DNA of 61,588 nt from Myxococcales bacterium (GTDB taxonomy: Bacteria > Myxococcota > Myxococcia > Myxococcales > JAKAPL01), in NCBI GenBank assembly GCA_021783235.1, contig JAJXUD010000021.1, forward strand, positions 1-61,588, written 5' to 3'. Made by a program: the position numbers and the translations under genes. Of the stretch, positions 17,106 through 24,594 are shown one piece after another (within the stretch, counting starts at the first letter, position 1; each line of letters starts with the position of its first letter). The notes beneath the pieces are model-generated. The model made no database searches, was not told the origin of the DNA, and saw nothing but the letters and a program-made list of their open reading frames with translations.

Positions 17106-18317
17106 ATGACCGCGCCCGCACGCGCCGACGACGCCGGCCCAGCCGCTGCCGTTCCGAGCGAGCGCGTCGAGCGCGGTCCCGAGCCGGCCCGGCCTCGCGT
17201 CCTCGCCGTCGACGACGAGCCGCAGATCCTCCGCGTCCTCGAGCGGACGCTCGGCCCGGAGGGCTTCGCCGTGACCGTCGCGGCCTCTCCGCGGGAGGCT
17301 CGCCTGCGGCTCACGCTCGGCGAGTTCGAGGTCGTCCTCTCCGACTTTCGCATGCCGGGCGGGGACGGCATCGAGCTGCTCGAGGAGGTGCGCGAGCGGC
17401 AGCCGCGCGCGCGCCGGGTGCTGCTCACCGGCCAGGCGGATTTCCAGATCCTCTGCGACGCCATCAACCGGGCGTCGCTGCACCGCCTCTTCTTGAAGCC
17501 GTGGAACCACTCGGATCTCGTCCGGGCGCTGCGCGAGGAGTGCCGCCAGGCAAGCCTCGCGGACGAGGCCCAGGCGCTCGCGAGTCTCGCCGAGCGGCGC
17601 TCCCGCGAGCTCGAGCTCGCCCAGCGGCTCCTGCGGGTGCAGCGGCTCGCCGTCGTCGGGCAGCTCGCCGCCGGGATCGCCCACGAGCTGAACAACCCGC
17701 TCGGCACCATCCTCGCGTTCTCCCAGATCCTGCTGCGCGAGGGGAAGCTCGAAAAAGACGACCTCGAGGCGATCGGGCTCATCGAACAGGCGGCCCAGCG
17801 CTGCAAGCGCGTCATCGAGGCGGTGAGCCGCTTCGCGCGCGGCAGCGACGGCGTCCGCCTCCCCGTACGGCTCTCCGATCTGGCGGCCGAGATCCAGCCG
17901 CTCCTGCTCGCCGAGGCGCGCCGGGCCGGCATCGAGCTGAAGGTCGTCGTCGAAGCACCCGAGGCCACCGTGCGGGGCTCCGGCAGCGAGCTGCGGCAGG
18001 CGACGGTCGCGCTCGTGCGCAACGCCATCGACGCCTACGAGGGTCGCCCCGGGACGGTGCTCCTGCGCGTCTTCGAGCGGGGCACGAACATCTGCCTCGA
18101 GGTCACGGACTCCGGGCGCGGCATCCCGGCGGACATCTGGGATCGGATGTTCGAGCCCTTCTTCACGACGAAGCCCTCGGGCGAGGCCGCCGGCCTCGGG
18201 CTCATGCTCGTCGACCAGATCGCGCAGGCCCACGGCGGCCGCGTCGAGGTATCCTCGGCCGCCGGCGTGGGCTCGACGTTTCGGCTGGTCTTCCCGGAGT
18301 CACCAGGAGGCGCATAG
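17106..18317 (+). CDS. Hybrid receiver-histidine kinase
   Basis: 403 residues, soluble. An N-terminal receiver domain (about 30-145, D80 in LSDFRMP, K131 in FLKPWN) is joined by a coiled coil to a HisKA domain (IAHELNNP, H193) and an HATPase_c domain (DSGRGIP, PFFTTKP, GLGLMLV). Such receiver-first kinases usually act inside phosphorelays, integrating a partner kinase's signal. The receiver resembles that of the neighbouring regulator at 16344-16904, which is divergently transcribed. The NtrC-type gene begins 3 bases after its stop, so kinase and sigma-54 activator form an operon. Confidence 0.9.
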   Translation: MTAPARADDAGPAAAVPSERVERGPEPARPRVLAVDDEPQILRVLERTLGPEGFAVTVAASPREARLRLTLGEFEVVLSDFRMPGGDGIELLEEVRERQPRARRVLLTGQADFQILCDAINRASLHRLFLKPWNHSDLVRALREECRQASLADEAQALASLAERRSRELELAQRLLRVQRLAVVGQLAAGIAHELNNPLGTILAFSQILLREGKLEKDDLEAIGLIEQAAQRCKRVIEAVSRFARGSDGVRLPVRLSDLAAEIQPLLLAEARRAGIELKVVVEAPEATVRGSGSELRQATVALVRNAIDAYEGRPGTVLLRVFERGTNICLEVTDSGRGIPADIWDRMFEPFFTTKPSGEAAGLGLMLVDQIAQAHGGRVEVSSAAGVGSTFRLVFPESPGGA

Positions 18318-18320
18318 GCG

Positions 18321-19775
18321 ATGGATTCTGTACCCATTCGGCTGCTGATCATCGACGACGACCCCGGGGTCCTGAGCGCCATGCAGGCCCTCTTCCGCCG
18401 GGCGGGGCACCAGGTCATCGCCCTCGCAGACCCGTCCGAGGCCGCCGGCGCCCTCGCCGAGGAGGCGCCGGACGTGGTGCTGACCGACGTGCGGATGCCG
18501 CTCGTCTCGGGCATGGAGATCCTCGCGCTCGTCAAGGCCCAGCGGCCGGACGCCGAGGTGATCCTGATGACGGCCTTCGGCTCGATCCAGCTCGCCGTGG
18601 AGGCCGTCAAGAAGGGGGCCTACGACTTCTTGCTCAAGCCCTTCGACGACGTCTCGATCGTCGAGCTCGCCGTTCGGCGCGCGGCCGAACGGAAGCGGCT
18701 CCGCGAGCGGACGCGCGCGCTCGAGGCGCAGATCGAGGTCCGCGAGGAGTTCGAGGGGCTCGTGGGCGGCGCCCAGCAGATGAAGGAGGTCTACCGCATG
18801 GTGGAGACGGTGGCGCACACCGACGCCACCGTGCTCATCCTGGGCGAACGGGGCACGGGCAAGGAGCTCGTCGCGAAGGCGCTCCACCTGCGCAGCCCGC
18901 GCAAGGATCAGCCGTTCCTCGTGGTGAACTGCTCCTCCCTGCCGCAGGGGCTCATCGAATCCGAGCTCTTCGGCCACGCGAAGGGAGCCTTCACGGGCGC
19001 GGTGGGCGCGAAGAAGGGGCTCTTCGAGGCCGCCCACCGGGGCACGGTCTTCCTCGACGAGATCGCCGATCTGCCGCTGCCCGCGCAGGTGCAGCTCCTG
19101 CGGACGCTGCAAGAGGGCGAGGTCCGGCGCGTCGGCTCGGTCGACACGGTCCACGTGGACGTCCGCGTGGTCGCGGCGACCAACGTCGACCTCGCCGCGG
19201 CGCGGGCGAAGGGCAGCTTCCGCGACGACCTCTACGACCGGCTCAACGTGATCTCGATCCGGATGCCGGCGCTTCACGAGCGCGGCGAGGACATCCCGCT
19301 GCTCGCGCACCACTTCGTCCAGAGGTCGGCCGGGCGGCAGCGCAAGCCGCCCCCGAAGATCGGCGACGAGGTCATGGAGCTCCTGCTCCGCTACCCCTGG
19401 CCCGGCAACGTGCGGGAGCTCGAGAACGCGATGGAGCGGGCGGTCATCCTCTGCCAGGGCGACCGGCTGGTTCCCGGCGACCTGCCGCCGCAGATCGCCG
19501 AGAACGAGCTCCGCGCGCTGCCCGAGGCGCCCGTGCTCTCGGAGCTCCAGTACACGCTCGCGAAGCAGGCGGCGCTCTCGGCCTTCGAGCGGCGCTACCT
19601 CGGCGCCATGATGCGCCGCACGAAGGGAAATCTCTCCGAGGCGGCGCGACTCGCCGGCATGGACCGCTCGAACTTCCGCCGGCTGCTCAAGGCGGCCGGC
19701 ATCGACTCCTCGGGCTCGGTGCAGCCGCTCGCCACCGGGCCGGACGGAGACGGGAGCGACGCCGGGGCCGACTAG
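18321..19775 (+). CDS. Sigma-54-dependent NtrC-family response regulator
   Basis: 484 residues with three domains: receiver (1-120, D56 in LTDVRMP), AAA+ sigma-54 activation domain (Walker A GERGTGKE at 175-182, GAFTGA loop at 222-227 that contacts sigma-54, Walker B FLDEIA) and a Fis-type helix-turn-helix (GNLSEAARLAGMDRSNFRRLL). It would activate sigma-54 promoters after phosphorylation, probably by the upstream kinase. The stop shares the palindromic CTAG (19772-19775) with the convergent protease gene. Confidence 0.96.
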   Translation: MDSVPIRLLIIDDDPGVLSAMQALFRRAGHQVIALADPSEAAGALAEEAPDVVLTDVRMPLVSGMEILALVKAQRPDAEVILMTAFGSIQLAVEAVKKGAYDFLLKPFDDVSIVELAVRRAAERKRLRERTRALEAQIEVREEFEGLVGGAQQMKEVYRMVETVAHTDATVLILGERGTGKELVAKALHLRSPRKDQPFLVVNCSSLPQGLIESELFGHAKGAFTGAVGAKKGLFEAAHRGTVFLDEIADLPLPAQVQLLRTLQEGEVRRVGSVDTVHVDVRVVAATNVDLAAARAKGSFRDDLYDRLNVISIRMPALHERGEDIPLLAHHFVQRSAGRQRKPPPKIGDEVMELLLRYPWPGNVRELENAMERAVILCQGDRLVPGDLPPQIAENELRALPEAPVLSELQYTLAKQAALSAFERRYLGAMMRRTKGNLSEAARLAGMDRSNFRRLLKAAGIDSSGSVQPLATGPDGDGSDAGAD

Positions 19776-20503
19776 CTCCTGCGGCGGCGGAGCACGGCGA
19801 GCCCTAGGAGGACGAGCCAGCTCGCGGCGGGCCCCGCGCCCGTCGAGCAGCCGGCGCCCGCCTCGGCGGCGCTCGGCGCGCCGGCGTAGAGCGCATCGAT
19901 CCCCGCGACGTCGTCCCCGGTGAGCGTCCGCTTCGAGATCTCGCCGGGGTGGGTCGCCGCGAACATCACCGCGCTCCCGAGGCTGCTGTGGCCGAGCCCG
20001 ACCAGGTGGCCGACCTCGTGGCTCAAGGTGTTCTGCAGGTCGTCGCAGCCGGGGTGCGGCGCACCATCGCCCAGGATGGCCCAGTGGTGGGTGACGTCGT
20101 TCAACACGATGTCGGCGCGGACGATCTCGTGGTTGTCCGGATCCTCTTCCAGGATGGTCACCGCCTGGTCGTCCCCCTCGAAGCTCCAGCTCTCGCGCTC
20201 GAAGGACACCACCACCGGGACGCCGATCCGGGTCTCGCCGTCCTCCGGCGGCCCGAGGTCCGTCGGCCCGGCGTTCTGGAAGGCGAGCTTGCCGTTCGAG
20301 GCCGCCTGCCAGGCGGCGAAGGCCAGATCGACGGCGGGGACGATCTGGCCGTACTCGAGATCGCGGCTCCCCTGCCTGCTGACCTGGTAGGAGAGCGGCC
20401 CGCCGACTCGCTGGGTCGCGCCGGAGGGATCGGGCTGCAGCACGTAGGCCTGCGCGGAGGCGGCGAGGCAGGTCAGCAGGGCGAGGACGAGGGGACGGGT
20501 CAC
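19772..20503 (-). CDS. Secreted matrixin-like zinc metalloprotease with MYXO-CTERM-like tail
   Basis: About 243 residues from the GTG at 20503, giving a classic signal peptide (PLVLALLTCLAASAQA); an ATG at 20548 is the alternative. The zinc site HEVGHLVGLGH is the HExxHxxGxxH signature of metzincins. The C-terminus 'GAGCSTG...SWLVLLGLAVLRRRR' has the GC box, hydrophobic helix and arginine cluster of the MYXO-CTERM sorting signal, which directs surface anchoring in Myxococcota. The substrate is unknown. Confidence 0.9.
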   Translation of the reverse strand: MTRPLVLALLTCLAASAQAYVLQPDPSGATQRVGGPLSYQVSRQGSRDLEYGQIVPAVDLAFAAWQAASNGKLAFQNAGPTDLGPPEDGETRIGVPVVVSFERESWSFEGDDQAVTILEEDPDNHEIVRADIVLNDVTHHWAILGDGAPHPGCDDLQNTLSHEVGHLVGLGHSSLGSAVMFAATHPGEISKRTLTGDDVAGIDALYAGAPSAAEAGAGCSTGAGPAASWLVLLGLAVLRRRRS

Positions 20504-20690
20504 GGGCGGTCTCTCTTTTCGAAAGCGTTCGGGAGATCGCTTGCGCAACGGCCGTGCCGCCGGCCCTTCGCCGAAGAGCGCCGTCGTTTCGAGGAGATGG
20601 GCGAGATCGCGGTGGCGGATGACCCGGGTATCGCGCCGCTCTCCCGGGTCCTGGCGAACCCCGGCGGGCGGTGTTAGTCATTGGCCTTTG

Positions 20691-22298
20691 GTGCGCCTTC
20701 GGATCGGAAACCTGCCGCTCTGGCTCGACGAGCCCGACGAACGGCTTCGCTCCCGGGCCGCCGAGCGGCTCGGCGTCCCCGAGGGGAAGCTCGGGACCAT
20801 CCGCGTCGTCCGGAGGTCGCTCGACGCCCGAAAGAAGGGGAAGCCGCGCCACCTGCTCTCGGTCGACGTCGAGCTTCCGGACGAACTGGGGCTCGGCAGC
20901 CTGCCGGAGGGCGTGCAGCCGGTTCCAGACGATCCGCCGCCGCCGCCGCGGGCCGCCCGCGATCACCGTCCGCCCGTCATCGTCGGCGCCGGCCCCGCCG
21001 GGCTCTTCGCGGCGCTCGGGCTGCTCGAGCGCGGCGTCCGCACCGTCCTCGTCGAGCGCGGCCGCCCCGTCGGCCCCCGCCGCCGCGACGTCGCAAAGCT
21101 CTTCCGCGCGGGCGAACTCGACCCCGAGAGCAACATGAACTTCGGCGAGGGGGGCGCCGGCGCCTACACCGACGGCAAGCTCGGCACCCGCATCGGCCAC
21201 CCCGCCGTCCGCAAGGTCGTCGAGACCTTCGCCCGGTACGGCGAGCAGAAGGGGCTCGGCCGGATCCTCGTCGAGGCGAAGCCCCACGTCGGCAGCGACG
21301 CCCTGCCCTGCGCGGTCGAGGGGCTGCGCGAAGAGCTCGTCGCGAACGGCGTCGAGATCCGCTGGGAGAGCCGGGTCGTCGATCTGCTCGTCGATCAGGC
21401 GGGGCGCTGCCGCGGCGTCGCCCTCGCCGGCGGCGGCGCCATCGAGAGCGACCGGGTGATCCTCGCCCCCGGCAACAGCGGCCGCGAGCTCTTCGAGCTC
21501 TTCGCGCGCCGCGGCTGGGGCGTCTCGGCAAAGCCGTTCGCCGTCGGCTTCCGCGTCGAGCATCCCCAGGCGCTCATCGACGAGATCCAGTACGGCTCGG
21601 CCGCCGGCCACCCGAAGCTCCCGCCCGCGGACTACAAGCTCGCCGAGAACCCGAGGCTCGGCGCCGCCCCGCCCCGCGGCGTCTTCAGCTTCTGCATGTG
21701 CCCGGGCGGCATCGTCGTGCCGACACCCACCGAGGCGGGGCTCCTCTGCACGAACGGCATGTCGAACTCCCACCGGAGCTCCCGCTTCGCGAACGCCGGC
21801 CTGGTCGTCGCGGTCTCGCCCGAGGACTTCGCGCGGGAGGGCTTCACGGGGCCGCTCGCCGGTCTCGAATGGCAGCGGCGCTGGGAGCGGGCCGCCTACG
21901 AACTCGGCGGCGGCGGCTACCGCGCCCCCGCGATGCGGCTCACCGACTACCTCGCGGGCGCGCCGAGGGCCGCGCTCGGCGCCACGAGCTATCGGCCCGG
22001 CCTCGTGCTCGCCGACCTCACCCGCCTCTTCCCGGACGTCGTCCGGCGGGGCCTCATCGAGGCGCTGCGCGGCTTCGAACGGAAGATGCGCGGCTTCGTC
22101 ACCTCGGAGGCGCTGCTCATCGGCGTCGAGTCGAGGACCTCGAGCCCGGTGCGGATCGAGCGCGGCGAGGGGCTCCAGTCCGTCGCCGTGCCGGGCCTCT
22201 ACCCCTGCGGTGAGGGGGCGGGCTACGCGGGCGGCATCGTCAGCTCGGCGGTGGACGGCCTGAAGGTGGCCCAGGCGATCGGCCAGGAGCTCTCGTGA
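20691..22298 (+). CDS. FAD-dependent dehydrogenase (COG2509-like)
   Basis: About 535 residues from a GTG at 20691; TTG at 20688 is possible. After an N-terminal ~90-residue RNA-binding-like domain, a Rossmann FAD motif (VIVGAGPAGLFAALGLLERG) appears, then 'NMNFGEGGAGAYTDGKL' and the C-terminal flavin motif 'GLYPCGEGAGYAGGIVSSAVDGL'. The layout matches uncharacterised NAD(FAD)-utilising dehydrogenases, widespread proteins of unknown substrate. It overlaps the next gene by 4 bases. Confidence 0.88.
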   Translation: MRLRIGNLPLWLDEPDERLRSRAAERLGVPEGKLGTIRVVRRSLDARKKGKPRHLLSVDVELPDELGLGSLPEGVQPVPDDPPPPPRAARDHRPPVIVGAGPAGLFAALGLLERGVRTVLVERGRPVGPRRRDVAKLFRAGELDPESNMNFGEGGAGAYTDGKLGTRIGHPAVRKVVETFARYGEQKGLGRILVEAKPHVGSDALPCAVEGLREELVANGVEIRWESRVVDLLVDQAGRCRGVALAGGGAIESDRVILAPGNSGRELFELFARRGWGVSAKPFAVGFRVEHPQALIDEIQYGSAAGHPKLPPADYKLAENPRLGAAPPRGVFSFCMCPGGIVVPTPTEAGLLCTNGMSNSHRSSRFANAGLVVAVSPEDFAREGFTGPLAGLEWQRRWERAAYELGGGGYRAPAMRLTDYLAGAPRAALGATSYRPGLVLADLTRLFPDVVRRGLIEALRGFERKMRGFVTSEALLIGVESRTSSPVRIERGEGLQSVAVPGLYPCGEGAGYAGGIVSSAVDGLKVAQAIGQELS

Positions 22299-22654
22299 GA
22301 TACCTCGTGAAGGCACAGGGCGAAGGCGGGGAGCTGACCTTCGGCTCGCTCGCGGAGCTGCGGACCCTCTACGCGCAGGGCTTCGTCGCGCCCGAGGACC
22401 TCGTCCGTCCGGAGGACTCGGAGCGCTGGGTCCGCGCCGACCGGCTCTCGGGCCTGCGCGGGGCCGAGCCCCGCTCGACCAGCGAGACCCGCATGGCCCT
22501 GCGGCTCGGGCTCGCCATCGCCCTCTCGGTCGTTGTCGGCCTCCTCGCTTTGAAGTACAAGGGGCTCGCGCTCGCCGGCCTCGTGCTCGTCGCGGTCGCC
22601 TTGCCCTTCTGGCTGTTCCGAGGACCAGCCAGAGGGGGCCGCCGACAGGAGTGA
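22295..22654 (+). CDS. GYF-like (DUF4339) domain protein with two membrane helices
   Basis: 119 residues. The first ~60 (GGELTFGSLAELRTLYAQGFVAPEDLV, ERWVRADRL) resemble the GYF_2/DUF4339 domain, a small peptide-binding fold common at the membrane in this phylum. Two adjacent hydrophobic helices follow, ending in a basic tail. The GTG start overlaps the stop of the flavoprotein gene (GTGA), implying translational coupling. The role is unknown. Confidence 0.7.
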   Translation: MRYLVKAQGEGGELTFGSLAELRTLYAQGFVAPEDLVRPEDSERWVRADRLSGLRGAEPRSTSETRMALRLGLAIALSVVVGLLALKYKGLALAGLVLVAVALPFWLFRGPARGGRRQE

Positions 22655-22659
22655 TGAAC

Positions 22660-22968
22660 ATGCCTTCCGCATCCGCGTCCATCCACGGAGTGAAGCACGA
22701 GGTCCGCATCACCCGCGACCTCGCCGACAACTACGCGATCGAGCTGCTGCCGACCCCCGGCCCGCGCGAGCGCTTCCACGCCCACGAGGCCCCCGCCCCG
22801 CTCTTCATCTACAAGCTCAAGGCCGACAACTGGCAGGCCGCTGCCTGGGCGGTCCTCCAGAGCCTGAAGGAGCAGGGCGAGATCGACGACTTCCAGAGCG
22901 AGGCCGTTCCGCCGAAGCCCGTCCGCAAGAGCGCGGCGGCGGCCGACGACCCCGAGGCCGGCGAGTAG
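22660..22968 (+). CDS. Hypothetical small protein
   Basis: About 102 residues from the ATG at 22660, chosen because AGGAG (22647-22651) is 8 bases away; ATG 22654 and GTG 22651 are alternatives. It is hydrophilic and may contain a beta-rich core (HGVKHEVRITRDLADNYAIELL) and a helix (NWQAAAWAVLQSLKEQGEIDDF) before an Ala/Asp-rich tail. No family recognised. It is the third gene of the flavoprotein operon. Confidence 0.6.
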   Translation: MPSASASIHGVKHEVRITRDLADNYAIELLPTPGPRERFHAHEAPAPLFIYKLKADNWQAAAWAVLQSLKEQGEIDDFQSEAVPPKPVRKSAAAADDPEAGE

Positions 22969-22970
22969 TC

Positions 22971-23693
22971 TTACGGCTTGCTGGCCTGCGGCGCCTGCGC
23001 CGTCTGCGCGTAGGGCGGCTTCTGCGCCCACTCGCGCACGTGCTCGAAGAGCTTCGGCACCGACTGGCTGTTCCCCTTGTCCACGAGGAAGCCCGGCAAC
23101 GGGCTCTGCGGATCGAGGTGGACGAAGTAGACGGCATGCGTCGCCTTGCCGCCCCGGATGGGCTCGAGATCCCAGCTCCCTCCGACGTCGGTCAGCCGCA
23201 CGACGCCCTTGACCGGCGGGGGCGCCCGCGGGTCGGGCACGGCCTTCCAGGTCAGCCGGTAGGGAGGCATGCCGTCCGCCGGCCGCTTCTCCTCGGCGAC
23301 CCGCAGGATGTAGTCGCGGTCACTGATGATCGGCAAAGAGAGCCGCGCGTAGTAGACGAGCGAGCGGCCGTCCGGCGAGCGCTCGAGCACCTTCGTCACG
23401 GCCGTGTAGGGCATCGTCTTCGGGTAGCTGTCGACGTCCGCGATCATGGCGAACACCGCGGCCGGAGGCGCGTCGATGACCCCCTCGGCCTTCACCTCCT
23501 TGATGGGGCTGCCCACGACCTCCCGGTTGTAGACGGCGACGCCGTCCTCCTGGGCGCGGAAATTCCAGCGCGGCTCGGCGAGGGCGGGCAGCGCGCCCAG
23601 CAGCGCGACGAGGGGGAGGACGAGGCCGGCGCGTCCACGCGGACCGACGGGGCGACGGGAGGATCGGGGCGACGCTTCGATGGGAGTGGCCAT
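22971..23693 (-). CDS. Secreted START-domain lipid-binding-like protein
   Basis: 240 residues with an N-terminal signal peptide (LVLPLVALLGALPALA). The mature part is a START/SRPBCC fold: 'WNFRAQEDGVAVYNREV', 'GVIDAPPAAVFAMIADVDSYPKTMPY', 'ISDRDYILRV' and a C-terminal amphipathic helix. Secreted START proteins of this kind are frequent in Myxococcota and probably carry lipids, but the ligand is unknown. It is convergent with the preceding operon; the stops are 2 bases apart. Confidence 0.85.
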   Translation of the reverse strand: MATPIEASPRSSRRPVGPRGRAGLVLPLVALLGALPALAEPRWNFRAQEDGVAVYNREVVGSPIKEVKAEGVIDAPPAAVFAMIADVDSYPKTMPYTAVTKVLERSPDGRSLVYYARLSLPIISDRDYILRVAEEKRPADGMPPYRLTWKAVPDPRAPPPVKGVVRLTDVGGSWDLEPIRGGKATHAVYFVHLDPQSPLPGFLVDKGNSQSVPKLFEHVREWAQKPPYAQTAQAPQASKP

Positions 23694-23780
23694 CCCGTGG
23701 TCGTACTCCCCCGGATCGACCGCCGTCAACGGCCGGCGAGCGGCGGAGGAAGGGACTGGCGGCCGAAGCGGCCTTCTTGC

Positions 23781-23786
23781 TACGCT
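23781..23786 (+). promoter_or_regulatory. Candidate -10 box of the 23794 lipoprotein gene
   Basis: TACGCT, preceded by TGC (extended -10), ends 7 bases before the ATG at 23794. No Shine-Dalgarno site is present. The layout equals that at 17094, 14478 and 46961. Confidence 0.4.
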
Positions 23787-23793
23787 TCGCCGC

Positions 23794-24372
23794 ATGAGGT
23801 CCCTTCCGCTCGCCTACCTTCCGCTCGCCCTCGCCCTCGGGCTCGGCTGCCAGTCGTCCCGGCTGCCCTGCGCGCAGTCCGACGGCGGCTGCCTCCCGGT
23901 CACCGGCAGCTACTACGTGGTCTTCGACCCGGCCATCCAGTGCTACCAGTGGGAGCAGCAGATCCCGTCCTCGTCCGTGATGCAGGCGACGCTCAGCGGC
24001 AGCAACCTCACGCTGAGCCTCTGGCCCAACACGGCGAGCACGCACTCGCTCACCGGCACGCTCTACGACGACGGGACGATCTTCGTCACCGAGAGCCAGC
24101 TCAACGTGACGATCGGCCTCCCCTACGCCACCGTCTCCGGCCGCTTCCAGGGCCAGGGGGACGGCGGCGCGAACACGCCGCCCTTCTACCTGACGGGCCA
24201 GCTCGTGCTGCAGGGCGGCGCGGGCGAACAGGCGGGCACGCCGCCGCCGGGCGGCGCGGTGAACAGCTGCGCCACGGCGGTGTCGGTGAGCGCCCAGCAG
24301 CAGACGAGCCAGGTCATCGACCTCGACGGGGGAGCTCTCCCGTCGGACGGCGGCATCGACGCCGGGATCTAG
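23794..24372 (+). CDS. Lipoprotein of unknown function
   Basis: 192 residues. The signal (LAYLPLALALGLGC) ends in a lipobox cysteine at residue 19. The mature region is rich in Ser, Thr and Gly with alternating beta-type segments (SLTGTLYDDGTIFVTES), suggesting a beta-sandwich, and closes with DGG/DAG motifs common in myxobacterial lipoproteins. No family recognised. It stands alone between divergent and convergent neighbours. Confidence 0.75.
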   Translation: MRSLPLAYLPLALALGLGCQSSRLPCAQSDGGCLPVTGSYYVVFDPAIQCYQWEQQIPSSSVMQATLSGSNLTLSLWPNTASTHSLTGTLYDDGTIFVTESQLNVTIGLPYATVSGRFQGQGDGGANTPPFYLTGQLVLQGGAGEQAGTPPPGGAVNSCATAVSVSAQQQTSQVIDLDGGALPSDGGIDAGI

Positions 24373-24380
24373 CGGGCGGC

Positions 24381-24405
24381 GCGGGTCCCGTCTCCCGGGA
24401 CCCGC
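24381..24405. terminator. Perfect 10-bp hairpin between convergent genes
   Basis: GCGGGTCCCG (24381-24390) pairs with CGGGACCCGC (24396-24405) across TCTCC. It lies between the lipoprotein stop and the stop of the small basic protein, so it can serve both strands. No T-run. Confidence 0.6.
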
Positions 24406-24411
24406 GGCCCC

Positions 24412-24546
24412 TTACTTCGCGGCGGCCTTCTTGCCCGCGGCCGTGGCCGCGCTCTTCGCGCGCGCCTTCTGCCGCTTGGTCCGCGCCTTCCACTGCTGGC
24501 GGCGGCGGCTCTTCATTCGGTTGTGCTTGCTCCTCGAGCGGGCCAT
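24412..24546 (-). CDS. 44-residue Arg/Lys-rich small protein
   Basis: This frame is too short for routine gene calls but well supported. The ATG at 24546 has AGGAGA 5 bases upstream and the frame ends at TAA (24412-24414), just before a hairpin. The product begins MARSRSKHNRMKSRRRQQ and contains about 18 Arg/Lys, ending in an Ala/Lys-rich tail. It could bind RNA or the ribosome, or DNA as a histone-like tail. I recall similar tiny 'MARSRSKH.R' proteins in Myxococcota but know no function. It follows the P1 peptidase gene by 48 bases. Confidence 0.75.
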   Translation of the reverse strand: MARSRSKHNRMKSRRRQQWKARTKRQKARAKSAATAAGKKAAAK

Positions 24547-24594
24547 CGGTCTCTCCTGTGACGACGGGAAGAAAGGGGAACGTCTACCACAGCT

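Noticed and set aside
18300-22730. A 1476-codon open frame on the minus strand
   Set aside because: It is antisense to the NtrC regulator and the flavoprotein and covers the protease in another frame. The sequence is repetitive Arg/Ala/Glu/Leu, typical of GC-rich shadow frames.
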